A stretch of DNA of 64,000 nucleotides from SZUA-442 sp035461905 (GCA_035461905.1 DATHUV010000088.1:19001-83000); one strand, 5' to 3'; shown: positions 24,101 through 34,110, counted from the stretch's first letter. Notes: generated by a model not told the origin, from the sequence alone. Numbers and translations: made by a program.

Positions 24101-25209
24101 CAGGCAAGCGCCTCCGGACCCGTGTGGGCCTGTCCGATGTCGATGTCCGGTGGGTCGGCGCCAGTCCTGTGCATTGTGCGGTACGAGCGCAGCCCGGAGG
24201 CGATGAGGGCGAACAGGACGAGCACGCCGACGAGTACGGCACCAAGGGCCGAGTCGACCCCGAGACGAAGGGTCAGGGCGATGCTGCCGACCGCCACGAC
24301 TGCGAAGAACGCCGAGATCGGTGCAATGCGCGCAGCGCTGAATCCCGCCAGGAGGACCACGAGGATGCCGAGGAAGCCGTAACCGCCGGACACGGACGGG
24401 ACCAGCTTGTGATGGAATCCCGTCGCCTGGATTGCGCCTGCCAGCCCGGAGAGCGCGCCGCAGATCGCGAAGGCTCCGAGCATGTACCTGTTCGTGGGGA
24501 TGCCGAGCAGGTGCGCGCTCTGGTTGTTGCGCCCCACCGCCTTGAGCTTGAGGCCATACCGCGTGCCACGGAGCAGGAGCCACACCCCGAACAGGGCGAC
24601 GACGGTCAGGATGACTGCGAGAGGGGATAGGCGCGTGTTGCCGAGGGCGGGAAGCCAGGCATCCCGCGGGAACGGTTCCGTCCCGCTGGTCGAGGCGATT
24701 CCGGGGCGCGACCACGGTCCGATGATGAGGTAGAGGGTCAGGCCGGTGGCGACGAAGTTGAGTCCGAGGCCTCCGAAGATCTCGTTGACCTTGCCCTTGG
24801 TCTTGAGGACGCCTGCGAGGAGCGCCCATGCGATGCCGAACAGGATTCCGGCGACGAGCGTCATCGGGACGAGGATGTACGAAGGTGCAGCGACCTCACG
24901 GGCGATCAGCGACGCGCCGATTGCTCCGAGGACGATCTGGCCCTCGACCCCGATGTTCCACAAGCCCGCGGAGAACGTGACCACCAGCCCAGCGGCTGCG
25001 AGCGTGAGCGGAACCCAGACCATGATCGTGTCGGAGACCTTGTCCGATGAGCCGAGTGACCCCTCGATGATCAAGCGGAAGGCCTCGATCGGGTTCTCCC
25101 CGACGAGCAGGACCAGCACTGCCGCGAAGCCGAGCGCGACGATGAACGGGACCACGGCGGTGGCCGCCCTCGCGATTCCCCTTGCACCCTCGCCGGACCG
25201 CACGGTCAT
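24100..25209 (-). CDS. Nucleoside-type ABC importer, permease 1 (NupP-like)
   Basis: 369 residues, about nine to ten membrane helices. FSAGLWNIGVEGQIVLGAIGA and KGKVNEIFGGLGLNFVATGL are family marks, and LKAVGRNNQSAHLLGIPTN is the loop that contacts the ATPase. Partner of the second permease; forms the heterodimeric channel. Overlaps the upstream ATPase gene by 4 bp. The last 25 residues (hydrophilic) are not conserved. Confidence 0.9.
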   Translation of the reverse strand: MTVRSGEGARGIARAATAVVPFIVALGFAAVLVLLVGENPIEAFRLIIEGSLGSSDKVSDTIMVWVPLTLAAAGLVVTFSAGLWNIGVEGQIVLGAIGASLIAREVAAPSYILVPMTLVAGILFGIAWALLAGVLKTKGKVNEIFGGLGLNFVATGLTLYLIIGPWSRPGIASTSGTEPFPRDAWLPALGNTRLSPLAVILTVVALFGVWLLLRGTRYGLKLKAVGRNNQSAHLLGIPTNRYMLGAFAICGALSGLAGAIQATGFHHKLVPSVSGGYGFLGILVVLLAGFSAARIAPISAFFAVVAVGSIALTLRLGVDSALGAVLVGVLVLFALIASGLRSYRTMHRTGADPPDIDIGQAHTGPEALA

Positions 25210-26696
25210 CGAGGACCTCCGGATCCCGGGTCCGTGCCATGGCCGCCGATCAGGTGGCCGATCTCGTCGATGTTGGTGCTCGAGGTATCGAGTTCGGCGA
25301 GGACCGAGCCGGAGAAGAACACCAGGATCCGATCGCTGTATCGGAGCAGCTCGTCGAGGTCCGATGAAGCGAAGACGATCGCGGTCCCCTCCGTGCGTCT
25401 GGCGAGCAGCCTTCCCCAGACCCAGTCCGCAGAGCCGATGTCGAGGCCGCGGGTCGGGTGTTCCATCAGGAGCAGCTCGAGTTCGCTGGGGAGCATCGCG
25501 AGGAGGAGCCGCTGCTGATTCCCACCCGAGAGCGCTTCGACCGGCATCCCATCGGTGCCCTTGATCGAGAAGTGATCGATGTGGTCGCTCGCCACGGCCC
25601 TCGCATCGTCCCAGTCGATGAAGAGCCCCTTTCGGTTGCGATCGGCGAGCACGAAGTGTTCCGTGATCGACAGGCCACCGACCAGGCCCTCCTCGAGCCT
25701 GCCGGCAGGCAGGTACTGCATCCCGGCATCGAGGTGGGCGCGGTAGCTCCCTGCGGTGAGGTCGGTGCCACGGAGTGTCACGCTTCCCGCCGATGGCTGC
25801 ACGAGGCCGCAGATGCCGCGGAGGAAGGTCCGTTGGCCGCTTCCCTCCATTCCGGCCAACCCGATCACCTCGCCCCGGCGAACCTCGAGGTTGATGCCAT
25901 CGAGGCGCAACAGGCGCTCCTCGATGGTCACGTCCCTGACCTCGAGTGTGGGAGGGCCGAGAGGAACGTCGACGCGCTCGGACACCTCGATGGACTCCCC
26001 GAACATCATCGTGACGAGTTCGCCCGCAGGAACGGGCATATCAGCGTCGCCGACGACCTTTCCTTGTCGCATCACCGTGACCCGCTCACAGATCTCGGCT
26101 ACCTCTTCGAGCTTGTGGGAGACGAAGATGACGCTCATACCTTCCGCTGCGAGGTCGCGGAGCGCTGTGAAGAGCAGGGCGCGCTGGTCGGCTGAGATGC
26201 CTGTCGTGGGTTCGTCCAGGATCAACACCCGAGCGCCCAACCACAACAGTCTCGTGATCTCGACCTGCTGCCGCTCACCCACGGTGAGCGTCCTGGCGGG
26301 CGCATCGAGGTCGAACGTGAACCCGAATCGATCGCGCAGCTCGGTGATCGCCGAGCGCGAGGACCGTCGGTCGAGGAGGAAGGGCCCGGAGTCCGAGAGC
26401 AGGAAGTTGTCGAGGACGGAGAATGGGAGGAACACCAGCGGGTCCTGGTGCAGCATCCCGATGCCCGCCTCTATTGCCTCGGTCGGCGATCCGACATGGA
26501 TGACCGTTCCGTCGAGGACGATCTCGCCGGAATCCGCGGCGTAGAAACCCGACAGAACCTTCATCAGCGTCGACTTCCCCGCTCCGTTCTCACCGAGGAG
26601 ACCGTGCAAGCTCCCCGTGGCGACGCTCAGGTCGATTCCATCGTTGGCGCGTACCAAGCCGAAGTGTTTGTGGATGTCGCGGAGTTCGAGACTCAT
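25206..26696 (-). CDS. Nucleoside-type ABC importer, double ATPase (NupO-like)
   Basis: 496 residues with two fused ABC domains. The first is complete: Walker A GENGAGKST, signature LTVGERQQVEI and Walker B RVLILDEPTTG. The second has a modified Walker A (GMEGSGQRT, no Lys), signature LSGGNQQR and MEHPTRGLDIGS, the standard asymmetric pattern of sugar/nucleoside importers. Feeds energy to the two permeases. Start ATG at 26696. Confidence 0.93.
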   Translation of the reverse strand: MSLELRDIHKHFGLVRANDGIDLSVATGSLHGLLGENGAGKSTLMKVLSGFYAADSGEIVLDGTVIHVGSPTEAIEAGIGMLHQDPLVFLPFSVLDNFLLSDSGPFLLDRRSSRSAITELRDRFGFTFDLDAPARTLTVGERQQVEITRLLWLGARVLILDEPTTGISADQRALLFTALRDLAAEGMSVIFVSHKLEEVAEICERVTVMRQGKVVGDADMPVPAGELVTMMFGESIEVSERVDVPLGPPTLEVRDVTIEERLLRLDGINLEVRRGEVIGLAGMEGSGQRTFLRGICGLVQPSAGSVTLRGTDLTAGSYRAHLDAGMQYLPAGRLEEGLVGGLSITEHFVLADRNRKGLFIDWDDARAVASDHIDHFSIKGTDGMPVEALSGGNQQRLLLAMLPSELELLLMEHPTRGLDIGSADWVWGRLLARRTEGTAIVFASSDLDELLRYSDRILVFFSGSVLAELDTSSTNIDEIGHLIGGHGTDPGSGGPR

Positions 26697-26780
26697 AGCC
26701 CTTCCATGAGACTAGGCAATCGGCACCGGCGTTGCCCGCCACGGCGCGTGCGGAGAAGAGTTCTGCGGTGGCGCGACGAG

Positions 26781-26810
26781 AAGCGGGGAAGCCCTTCGGA
26801 TTCCCCGCTT
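26781..26810. terminator. Hairpin between binding-protein and ATPase genes
   Basis: A 10-bp stem (AAGCGGGGAA with its complement) and 10-base loop in the 145-bp gap. No T-tract. Probably stops part of the transcription or protects the 3' end of the binding-protein message, so that binding protein outnumbers the channel. Confidence 0.7.
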
Positions 26811-26841
26811 CCTGATCCCATGGGCGTCGTCAGCCGTTTCC

Positions 26842-28086
26842 TCAGGATTGGCTGGCGCCGTCGATACCCTCGAGCAGCTGCTCCATGTACCAGATCTGCT
26901 GCGGCGTGGCCGTTTCCCCTTCAGCGAGCCACACGGAGCCGTCCTGGTTGTTGATCGGTCCCGTCCAGAGATTGATGGAGCCATCAGCCAGCCCGGCGAT
27001 GAAGGCATCAACCGCAGCCGCATTCTCCGCTGTCGCACCAGGACCCTGCACCCAACCGATGGCGGTCGTGTCCGGATTGTTCAGGTCCGACCAGTCGGGA
27101 CCGAGCCATTGGAACGTTGCTTCGAACGTGCCATCGAGGACGCTCTGGGCGATCTCGAGATACGAGGGTCCCCAGTTGAACCACGGTGTGCCGAGGCACA
27201 CCTCAGGCGCCCCATCGCACGCCCCGACATAGTCGTACGGAACAGCCCAGACCGTATCGCCCGCCGCAGATCGCTGGCCGGCGACCACGAGTGCCTCGGT
27301 CGTGTCGATACCGCTGATCAGGACGTCGGCACCTCCGTCGATGAAGTCGTTGGAGACGAGGGTCGGATCCAGGGTCACACCGGGGATGTTGAACCAGAAA
27401 CCGATCCAGTTGACCGCAAACGTCAGGTCGGCGGCGTCATTCCCAAGAACCTCCGTCCAGCAGTGCTTGGCACCGAGGTAGGCGGCGCTCACGAGACGCC
27501 GAGTCTCGTCGTTGATCAGCGGACCCACGTAGCCGATGCTGCCGGTCTCAGTGGCGAGCGCCGCACTGCAGCCCGCGATCATCTTGCCGTACTCCATCTC
27601 CCCCATGACGTTGCCGAGGTTCGCGAGATCCGGTCGGTAGTCCTTTCCCTCTTCCCATGCGTTGTCGCCGGAGGACCAGATCATCGGCACGTCCGGGTTC
27701 TGCTCCGCAGCGAGAAGGGCGCCGTCCTTCATGTCATCGGACGTCATGAAGATCAGCTGGGCGCCTTGTTCGATCATGTCACGGGCGACCTGGTCGACGG
27801 TCTGTTCCGGCCTGTCAGCCGGGTTGACCTTGTCGAGCACGATCATCGTCGCACCGAGCTTCTCCTCGAGGTATTCGCCGGCTTCGCGGTGCGCCTGGCT
27901 CCACCCCCTGTCGTCCTGTGGGCCGACGAGGATCATGCCGAAGGTCAGGGGTTCCCCCGACATCTCCGTCGTCGTCGTCTCGGACCCGCCAGCCGTCGTC
28001 GTCGTGTCGTCTGACGAGTCGCCACACGCGCTCACGACCATCATCATTGCGAGCAGACCGCTCAGCCAGACCAGATGTTTCTTCAT
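26842..28086 (-). CDS. BMP family substrate-binding lipoprotein
   Basis: Extracytoplasmic binding protein of the nucleoside-type importer, 414 residues. Signal MKKHLVWLSGLLAMMMVVSAC with lipid Cys21, then a Thr-rich tether (DDTTTTAGGSETTTTEMSG), then a BMP/PnrA domain: ILVGPQDDRGWSQAHREAGEY and IGYVGPLINDETRRLVSAAYLGAK. BMP proteins bind purine nucleosides in studied cases; the ligand here is inferred from the permeases. GGGAGG ribosome binding site upstream. A 255-bp region without genes precedes it. Confidence 0.9.
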   Translation of the reverse strand: MKKHLVWLSGLLAMMMVVSACGDSSDDTTTTAGGSETTTTEMSGEPLTFGMILVGPQDDRGWSQAHREAGEYLEEKLGATMIVLDKVNPADRPEQTVDQVARDMIEQGAQLIFMTSDDMKDGALLAAEQNPDVPMIWSSGDNAWEEGKDYRPDLANLGNVMGEMEYGKMIAGCSAALATETGSIGYVGPLINDETRRLVSAAYLGAKHCWTEVLGNDAADLTFAVNWIGFWFNIPGVTLDPTLVSNDFIDGGADVLISGIDTTEALVVAGQRSAAGDTVWAVPYDYVGACDGAPEVCLGTPWFNWGPSYLEIAQSVLDGTFEATFQWLGPDWSDLNNPDTTAIGWVQGPGATAENAAAVDAFIAGLADGSINLWTGPINNQDGSVWLAEGETATPQQIWYMEQLLEGIDGASQS

Positions 28087-28341
28087 CGACCAACCTCCCA
28101 CCCTCATGTACGCGTCGTCGCCGGGGGAGGCCGTCCTCAGGGAGGTGCAGCCCATCCCCTCACCTGTCAGCCTACCCGCACGCGCGACACCTGCGATGTG
28201 CGGTGGAGCCCGCATCTGTGTGCTCGCCGACTCCGTCCGTCGGAGCGCCAACGGTGCATCGTTGACTAGTCATAACCCTCAAGCCCTGATGCCGTGGATC
28301 CGATATCGCACTGAGTAGTGCCGCGTCCTCCAAGGTGTCCC
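28087..28341. promoter_or_regulatory. Divergent control region between the importer and the CheA-type kinase
   Basis: 255 bp with no gene. It holds a perfect 10-bp palindrome TGACTAGTCA (28263-28272) and a TTGACT hexamer (28262-28267) reading toward the kinase with only a weak -10 at the right distance. The importer message may have a long leader; I do not recognise a riboswitch in it. Confidence 0.35.
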
Positions 28342-31065
28342 ATGGACTTCCAGAATGATCCAGAGCTCGACCGTCTCTTCAAGGACGAGCTCGACGAGCG
28401 CTCCGCCTCGCTCGCGCAGGGCGCGAGCGCAATGGCAACCGGGGATCTGACCGCCGAGCTCGCGGGCCGAATGCTCCGCGAGGGCCACACGATCAAGGGC
28501 ACAGGGCGCGTGATGGGATACGAGGGCATCGCTCGTGGGGGCGAGACATGCGAACTCGTGTGGCGGTGGGTCCAGTCCGGCGACCTTGCGCCATCCTCGA
28601 TGCTCGCCCGGACGCTCGAGCATCTGGCCCAGGCGATTCCCGCCGCCCTCAGTGGTGGTGACCACGACATCTCCGTGGCCATCGACACCGTCCGCGCCCT
28701 CATCGCAGATCCCGACCTCGTGGCGAAGCTTCCTGAACCTCTCGAACTCGACGACGCCGCTTCAGCGATGCCGTCAAGTGGAGAGGTCGTCGAGCTACAC
28801 GTCGAGCCTTTGCCGGTCGAGCCTCCGGCCGTCCCGGTGCCCGAGCCCGACGCGGGGGCGACGCTCATCGCAGATGACAGCACTGCGGAAACCGCGGACC
28901 CGACGGAACCTTCGGAACCCGCGGAACCTGCGGAACCTGTGGGTGCGATCGATGAGGCCAAGCTGGCGGGGTCAGAGGAGATCGGCTCCATCGAGGCCGA
29001 TGACGTCTCCGACATATCGGCGACACTCGACGAGATCGAGCGGTCCATCGACGCCGAGCAGGAGCAGGAACGGGATCCGACCGGCGAACCCGAAGTCGCG
29101 GACCAGGCTGGCGTGGCGTCGGACCCTGAGCACCCGTCGGACCGGACCGAGGAAACGTCGGGCCCGGAGGAACCAGCGGAGCGATACGTCGAACCTGCGA
29201 GTGCCAGCGACGCGCCTGAGGGACCCGATGTCGCCGACGACAGTGGACCCCTCGTGTTCGAGCCCGGACCGGACGGCAAGCTGCCGACGCCGGTGATCAC
29301 GTACGAGATCGTCAGTTCTGCCTTCTCATCCTCGGCGGCCCGGATAGAGCCTTCGCCAGGCGTTCACGTGCCGCCGAGTCTGTCCGTCGTCGAGCAGGCG
29401 ACATCGGTACTCGACCCCGGTGCGGGAGCCGTCTACGACCTCGGCGGCCTCGTCGGCGCGGTCGAGACATGGGCAACGGAGGAGTCCGTCCCGGTCAATG
29501 CAGGGCGGCTCTTCAGGATGATCAACGACGTCGCCGCCCTCCGCATCGACCTCGAGTCGGCAATGAGCCAGGCGACCCACCTCCTCCAGGGTGCGCAGGG
29601 CATCTCGGCTGCGGCTATGGAGGGATCACTCGAGTCGCTCGAGACCGTGCGCAGGGCGAGCGTCGATCTCGAAGGAGCAGCGCTCGGTCTCACGGCGACT
29701 CCGCTCTCGGGAGTCACGTCGACGCTTCCTCAGCTGACCAAATACCTCTCCAAGAAGGTCCAGAGGGACGTGGATCTCGTCGTCAACGGCGAGGAGACAA
29801 CCGTTGATCGGCAGCTCGTCGACCGCATCGGTGAGGTGATCCGGCAACTCGTGGTGAACGCGGTGGCCCACGGCATCGAGTCTCCCGTCGATCGGGCCGC
29901 GACGGGAAAGGCGTCCCAGGGGCTCGTGACAGTCTCCCTCAGCCGGAACGCGGAGCACGTCCAGATCGTTGTGAGCGACGACGGCGCAGGGATCGACTGG
30001 AAGGCCGTTCGCGAGACCGCCGTCGCCCGAGGTCTCGTGAGCGACGATCCGACCACGGAGGACCTGCGCAGCATCCTCTATTCGTCAGGGTTCTCGACCG
30101 ATCCGGGCGTGACGGAGTTCACCGGGGACGGGGAGGGGCTCGCGCGCGTCACCGAGATCGTGGAGCAGGTATTCGGAACGCTGACACTCGACTCCACTCC
30201 GGGCCGTGGAACGACCTTCGTCGTCACGATGCCGGCCCACCGTGCGCTCCAGAGCGCACAGATCTTCTCCGCGGGCGGGCGGTCATGGGGCATCCCCGCA
30301 TCCTCGGTGTCCGACATCGTCGGCCTCCCCGAGGTGTCGATCGTCGTGAACGAACGAGGCAGCTTCATCGTGCGCGGCGACGACTCGATTCCGTACTCCT
30401 CGTTCGCCACCGTCGTCGGGCTCGACGTCGAAGGCCTGCCCTCCCAGGTGATGGTCATCCAGAGCCCAACGGGTCTCATCGCCCTCGCAGTGGACGACGT
30501 GTCGGACCTTCGTCAGGTGGCTACGAAGGACCTGAGCCCGCTGCTCAGCGGTTCGTCATCCGTCGTGTCGGGTGTCGCCCTCCTCGGAGGTGACGAGACC
30601 GTGATGCTCGTCGACGCCGGCAGGCTGGCCGACAAGATGCGAGATGTAGAGGTCCGACCCGCGGGACCCGTGCACTCGGTGCTCGTCGTCGATGACAGCC
30701 AGGGCGTCCGTCAGGTCGTCTCCGGTGTGTTGGCGTCCCACGGGTTCTCGACCCTTTCCGCCGGGAGCGTCTCTGATGCGCTTGCGGTGCTCGCCAAGCA
30801 CAGCGTCGATGCCCTTGTCGTTGACTTCTCGATGCCACGCGCCGACGGTGTCGCCCTCGTCCACATGGTGCGTCAACGGTACGGGGACATCCCCGTGGTC
30901 ATGCTCTCGGGGGTCGCATCGGACGAGGACCGCACTCGTGCCGAACGGGCAGGTGCTGACGCGTTCTTCGACAAGGCGGACTTCGCAAAAGGTGCCCTCG
31001 TAGACAAGCTGAGGGAACTGATCGCAACCGAACCCGCGAACGCCGAAGCCGGTATGGCAAGCTGA
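28342..31065 (+). CDS. CheA-type hybrid histidine kinase (Hpt-kinase-CheW-REC)
   Basis: 907 residues. Order: Hpt domain with phospho-accepting His49 (GHTIKGTGR); an acidic Pro/Glu-rich linker about 140-330; CheA-like catalytic core with N-box Asn506 and the HGIESPVDRAATGK segment, then VSDDGAGIDW; a CheW-like domain (about 640-765); and a response-regulator domain with Asp784/Asp785 and phospho-site Asp828 (VVDFSMPR). This is the FrzE/PilL-like layout. No chemoreceptor, cheR, cheB or flagellar gene is nearby, so its input and output are unknown. Start ATG at 28342 with AAGGTG upstream; a GTG at 28318 is in frame. Confidence 0.87.
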   Translation: MDFQNDPELDRLFKDELDERSASLAQGASAMATGDLTAELAGRMLREGHTIKGTGRVMGYEGIARGGETCELVWRWVQSGDLAPSSMLARTLEHLAQAIPAALSGGDHDISVAIDTVRALIADPDLVAKLPEPLELDDAASAMPSSGEVVELHVEPLPVEPPAVPVPEPDAGATLIADDSTAETADPTEPSEPAEPAEPVGAIDEAKLAGSEEIGSIEADDVSDISATLDEIERSIDAEQEQERDPTGEPEVADQAGVASDPEHPSDRTEETSGPEEPAERYVEPASASDAPEGPDVADDSGPLVFEPGPDGKLPTPVITYEIVSSAFSSSAARIEPSPGVHVPPSLSVVEQATSVLDPGAGAVYDLGGLVGAVETWATEESVPVNAGRLFRMINDVAALRIDLESAMSQATHLLQGAQGISAAAMEGSLESLETVRRASVDLEGAALGLTATPLSGVTSTLPQLTKYLSKKVQRDVDLVVNGEETTVDRQLVDRIGEVIRQLVVNAVAHGIESPVDRAATGKASQGLVTVSLSRNAEHVQIVVSDDGAGIDWKAVRETAVARGLVSDDPTTEDLRSILYSSGFSTDPGVTEFTGDGEGLARVTEIVEQVFGTLTLDSTPGRGTTFVVTMPAHRALQSAQIFSAGGRSWGIPASSVSDIVGLPEVSIVVNERGSFIVRGDDSIPYSSFATVVGLDVEGLPSQVMVIQSPTGLIALAVDDVSDLRQVATKDLSPLLSGSSSVVSGVALLGGDETVMLVDAGRLADKMRDVEVRPAGPVHSVLVVDDSQGVRQVVSGVLASHGFSTLSAGSVSDALAVLAKHSVDALVVDFSMPRADGVALVHMVRQRYGDIPVVMLSGVASDEDRTRAERAGADAFFDKADFAKGALVDKLRELIATEPANAEAGMAS
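28903..28938 (+). repeat. Four 9-bp tandem units in the kinase linker
   Basis: Units read acggaacct, tcggaaccc, gcggaacct, gcggaacct, encoding TEP-SEP-AEP-AEP in the flexible linker. Copy number may vary between strains. Confidence 0.8.
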
Positions 31066-31097
31066 GGAGTCGCAGATCGGCGCAGGTCCATGGTCGG

Positions 31098-31103
31098 TAC
31101 ACT
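31098..31103 (+). promoter_or_regulatory. -10 element TACACT before the helicase gene
   Basis: Ends 8 nt before the ATG at 31112; no Shine-Dalgarno is visible, so the message may be leaderless. Confidence 0.45.
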
Positions 31104-31111
31104 CGCTTGGC

Positions 31112-33292
31112 ATGTCCGAATCGCCCCTTTTCGCCTCCCTGAACCCGACCCAGCGCGAAGCCGTAGCTGCCACTGAGGGTCCCGTGCTCGTCGTTGCGGG
31201 TGCCGGGTCCGGCAAGACGCGCGTCCTGACGTATCGGATCGCCCACATGGTGCGCGACCTGGACGTGTCCCCGTACGAGATCCTCGCCATCACGTTCACG
31301 AACAAGGCTGCCGGGGAGATGAAACGCAGGGTCGAGATGCTCGTTGGACGGGTCGCCTACGACATGTGGGTGTCGACCTTCCACTCTGCGTGCGTCCGCA
31401 TCCTGCGTCAGGAGATCAGCCGGTTCGGGTATCGCACGTCGTTCACGATCTACGACGAGGGCGATTCGAATCGACTGATCACGATGTGCATCAAGGACCT
31501 CGACCTCGACCCGAAACGCTTCCCGCCACGACAGATCAAAGCAGCCATCTCGAAGGCCAAGAACGAGCTCGTCGACCACGAGACCTTCGCCTCGCGTGAT
31601 TCGGGTTACTACCACGAGAAGGCATCCGACATCTACCGCCTGTATCAGCAGCGGTTGGTCGAGGCCTCAGCCCTCGACTTCGACGACATCCTCAAGCTCA
31701 CCGTCGAGCTGTTCCAGGCATTCCCCGACGTGCTGGAACGCTGGCAGAACCGCTTCCGGTACGTCCTTGTCGATGAGTACCAGGACACCAACCACGCCCA
31801 GTACATGCTGGTGAAACTCCTCGCAGGGCGCCATCGCAATATCTGCGTCGTCGGGGACTCGGATCAGTCGATCTACGCGTTCCGTGGTGCTGACATGCGC
31901 AACATCATGGAGTTCGAGAAGGACTATCCCGATGCCCGGATCATCCTGCTCGAGCAGAACTACCGGTCGACCCAGACGATCCTCGATGCCGCGAATGCCG
32001 TGATCGCGAACAACGTCGGGCGGAAACCGAAACGATTGTGGACCGATGAGGGCGAGGGCGAGCGCATCGTCGTGTTCGAGGCCGAGGACGAGCACGAAGA
32101 AGCCGCGTACATCGCCGAGGAGATCGCTCGCCTGCAGGATCTCGGGAAGCGGCTCGAGGACGTTGCCGTCTTCTATCGGACGAACGCCCAGTCCCGCGTC
32201 ATCGAGGAGCTCTTCGTTCGCTTCGGCGTGACCTACCAAGTAGTGGGGGGTCTGAAGTACTACGACCGACGGGAAGTCAAGGATGCCCTTGCGTACCTTC
32301 GAGCCGTGGTCAACCCGGACGACCAGGTCTCCCTCAAGCGGATCATCAATGCCCCCAAGCGCTCGATCGGCGACACGTCGGTTGCCCACGTCGACCGACA
32401 TGCCGAGGCGAACGGCATGGCGTTCATGGAGGCACTTCGTGACGCAAGGAACATCCACGCCCTCACGACGAGGGCACAGAACGCAATCCTCGACTTCGTC
32501 GCCCTGATGGACATCGTCTCGGTCAAGGCATCGAGCGGCCCGGGTGCCGCGGTCGATGCGGTCCTCAACGACACCGGATACCTCGATGCCATTCGGGCCG
32601 AACGCACGATCGAGGCCATGGGCCGGGAAGAGAACCTCAGGGAGCTCCTGAGCGCAGCCGCCGAGTTCGAGGAGACCGGGCCGGCATCGATGGGTCCCTC
32701 GGAATGGAACGCGCTCGACGGGATCGGAAAGCTCGAGATGTTCCTCGAGGCCATCAGCCTCGTCACCGATCTCGATGGGATCGACGAGTCCGACGCCGTC
32801 ACCCTCATGACGCTCCACAACGCGAAGGGTCTCGAGTTCCCGGCGGTGTTCCTCACCGGACTCGAGGATGGGGTGTTCCCCCACATGCGTGCCCTCGGAG
32901 ACCCTCGCGAGCTCGAAGAGGAGCGCCGGCTGTGTTACGTCGGGGTCACGAGAGCCGAGGAGCGGCTCTACCTGACCCGGGCGTGGAGCAGGAACCTCTG
33001 GGGTCAGAACAACTACAACGGCCCGAGCCGGTTCCTCGGCGAGATCCCCGATCACCTGACATCGAAAGCGAAGCGGACCCGCCGGAGCAGGACCCTCGAG
33101 GCCCGGTCACCCGTGGCGACCGTGTCCGACTCCGACATCGAGACGGGGGACAGGGTTCGCCACTCCCACTGGGGTGAGGGGACGGTCCGCGAAATCGTCG
33201 GAACGGGCGATCGCGCCGAAGCCGTCGTCGTGTTCAACGGGCACGGAGCAAAGCGGCTGCTGCTGGCGTGGGCGCCCCTCGAGAAGGTGTGA
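31112..33292 (+). CDS. pcrA: UvrD/PcrA-type DNA helicase
   Basis: Superfamily 1A 3'-5' helicase for repair and replication restart, 726 residues. Motifs in order: LNPTQREAVAATEGPVLV (Q motif), AGAGSGKTRVL (Walker A), LAITFTNKAAGEMKRR (Ia), LVDEYQDTN (II), VVGDSDQSIYAFRGAD (III), LEQNYRST (IV), LMTLHNAKGLEFPAVFL (V) and EERRLCYVGVTRAEERL (VI). The C-terminal tail DRVRHSHWGEGTVREI is the Tudor-like domain that contacts RNA polymerase in PcrA. Convergent with the FetB-like gene, one base apart. Confidence 0.93.
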   Translation: MSESPLFASLNPTQREAVAATEGPVLVVAGAGSGKTRVLTYRIAHMVRDLDVSPYEILAITFTNKAAGEMKRRVEMLVGRVAYDMWVSTFHSACVRILRQEISRFGYRTSFTIYDEGDSNRLITMCIKDLDLDPKRFPPRQIKAAISKAKNELVDHETFASRDSGYYHEKASDIYRLYQQRLVEASALDFDDILKLTVELFQAFPDVLERWQNRFRYVLVDEYQDTNHAQYMLVKLLAGRHRNICVVGDSDQSIYAFRGADMRNIMEFEKDYPDARIILLEQNYRSTQTILDAANAVIANNVGRKPKRLWTDEGEGERIVVFEAEDEHEEAAYIAEEIARLQDLGKRLEDVAVFYRTNAQSRVIEELFVRFGVTYQVVGGLKYYDRREVKDALAYLRAVVNPDDQVSLKRIINAPKRSIGDTSVAHVDRHAEANGMAFMEALRDARNIHALTTRAQNAILDFVALMDIVSVKASSGPGAAVDAVLNDTGYLDAIRAERTIEAMGREENLRELLSAAAEFEETGPASMGPSEWNALDGIGKLEMFLEAISLVTDLDGIDESDAVTLMTLHNAKGLEFPAVFLTGLEDGVFPHMRALGDPRELEEERRLCYVGVTRAEERLYLTRAWSRNLWGQNNYNGPSRFLGEIPDHLTSKAKRTRRSRTLEARSPVATVSDSDIETGDRVRHSHWGEGTVREIVGTGDRAEAVVVFNGHGAKRLLLAWAPLEKV

Positions 33293-33293
33293 C

Positions 33294-34067
33294 TCACACC
33301 GGCTCGAGCCGCTGGTCGGGAGTGAAGGCGCGCCGTGCCGACACCAGCGCGACGACGACCGTTGAGACGGCCACGGACCCCAGTACCAGGTACATCACAA
33401 CCAGTTGGATGATGGCTGCCTCAAACGGCTCCACACCCGCGATCAGGAGGCCCGTGAACGCACCGGGCAGGGCGATCAACCCGACGACCTTGGTTCGTTC
33501 GATCTGGGGAATGAGGCTCACACGGGTCGCCTCGGCGACGATGTACCGGGTCGAACGGCGAGCATCGATGCCGAGCGCCAGCATGCCTTCGATGACGAGG
33601 CGACCATCCGAAAGCTGCTTGCGGACCTGATCAGCAGCGAGCACCGTCGCCGGGAGGACGTTCCCGATCGTGATTCCAGCGACGACGATCGCTTGGATGG
33701 GTTCGAGGGGGAGCACACCGAATCCGAACACGACGAGGAGCGAGAGGGCCGTAGAGGCTGAAATCGCCAGCGCCGCGGGAAGGATCACCGTGGAGCGACC
33801 GGCTCTTGCGCCCACCGATCTGGCAGCAACGATCACCATGCCGACGATCCATATCGGCGCGAGGACATCGTCCCATTCGGTGTCGACGATGAGCGTGAGG
33901 ACGATGCCGACGGCGATGAGTTGCACTGCAGCACGCGCTGATGCCCACGCTATCGACCGCTCGACATCCAGGCCGAGCCACGAGGACATCCCCATCGCGA
34001 CTGCTACCAGTACGACCGAGGCAGCGAGGACCACGATGGGGCTCGTGTCGAGGATCGAGGTTTCCAT
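33294..34067 (-). CDS. FetB/UPF0014-type membrane protein, putative iron exporter permease
   Basis: 257 residues with about seven membrane helices. The conserved UPF0014 block RVSLIPQIERTKVVGLIALPGAFTGLLIAG is present (169-198 region), and AGITIGNVLPATVLAADQV precedes it. In E. coli, FetB pairs with an ATPase FetA in iron export; no fetA-like ATPase gene lies beside this one. Start ATG at 34067; a longer in-frame reading would run across the neighbouring divergent gene. Confidence 0.82.
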   Translation of the reverse strand: METSILDTSPIVVLAASVVLVAVAMGMSSWLGLDVERSIAWASARAAVQLIAVGIVLTLIVDTEWDDVLAPIWIVGMVIVAARSVGARAGRSTVILPAALAISASTALSLLVVFGFGVLPLEPIQAIVVAGITIGNVLPATVLAADQVRKQLSDGRLVIEGMLALGIDARRSTRYIVAEATRVSLIPQIERTKVVGLIALPGAFTGLLIAGVEPFEAAIIQLVVMYLVLGSVAVSTVVVALVSARRAFTPDQRLEPV

Positions 34068-34110
34068 GGCTCGCCGATTGTTGCACGTCCGCGCACTCGT
34101 GGATGGCGGG

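Noticed and set aside
28087..28341. Possible purine riboswitch in the nucleoside importer leader
   Set aside because: No conserved purine or other riboswitch core could be recognised by eye; length alone is not evidence.
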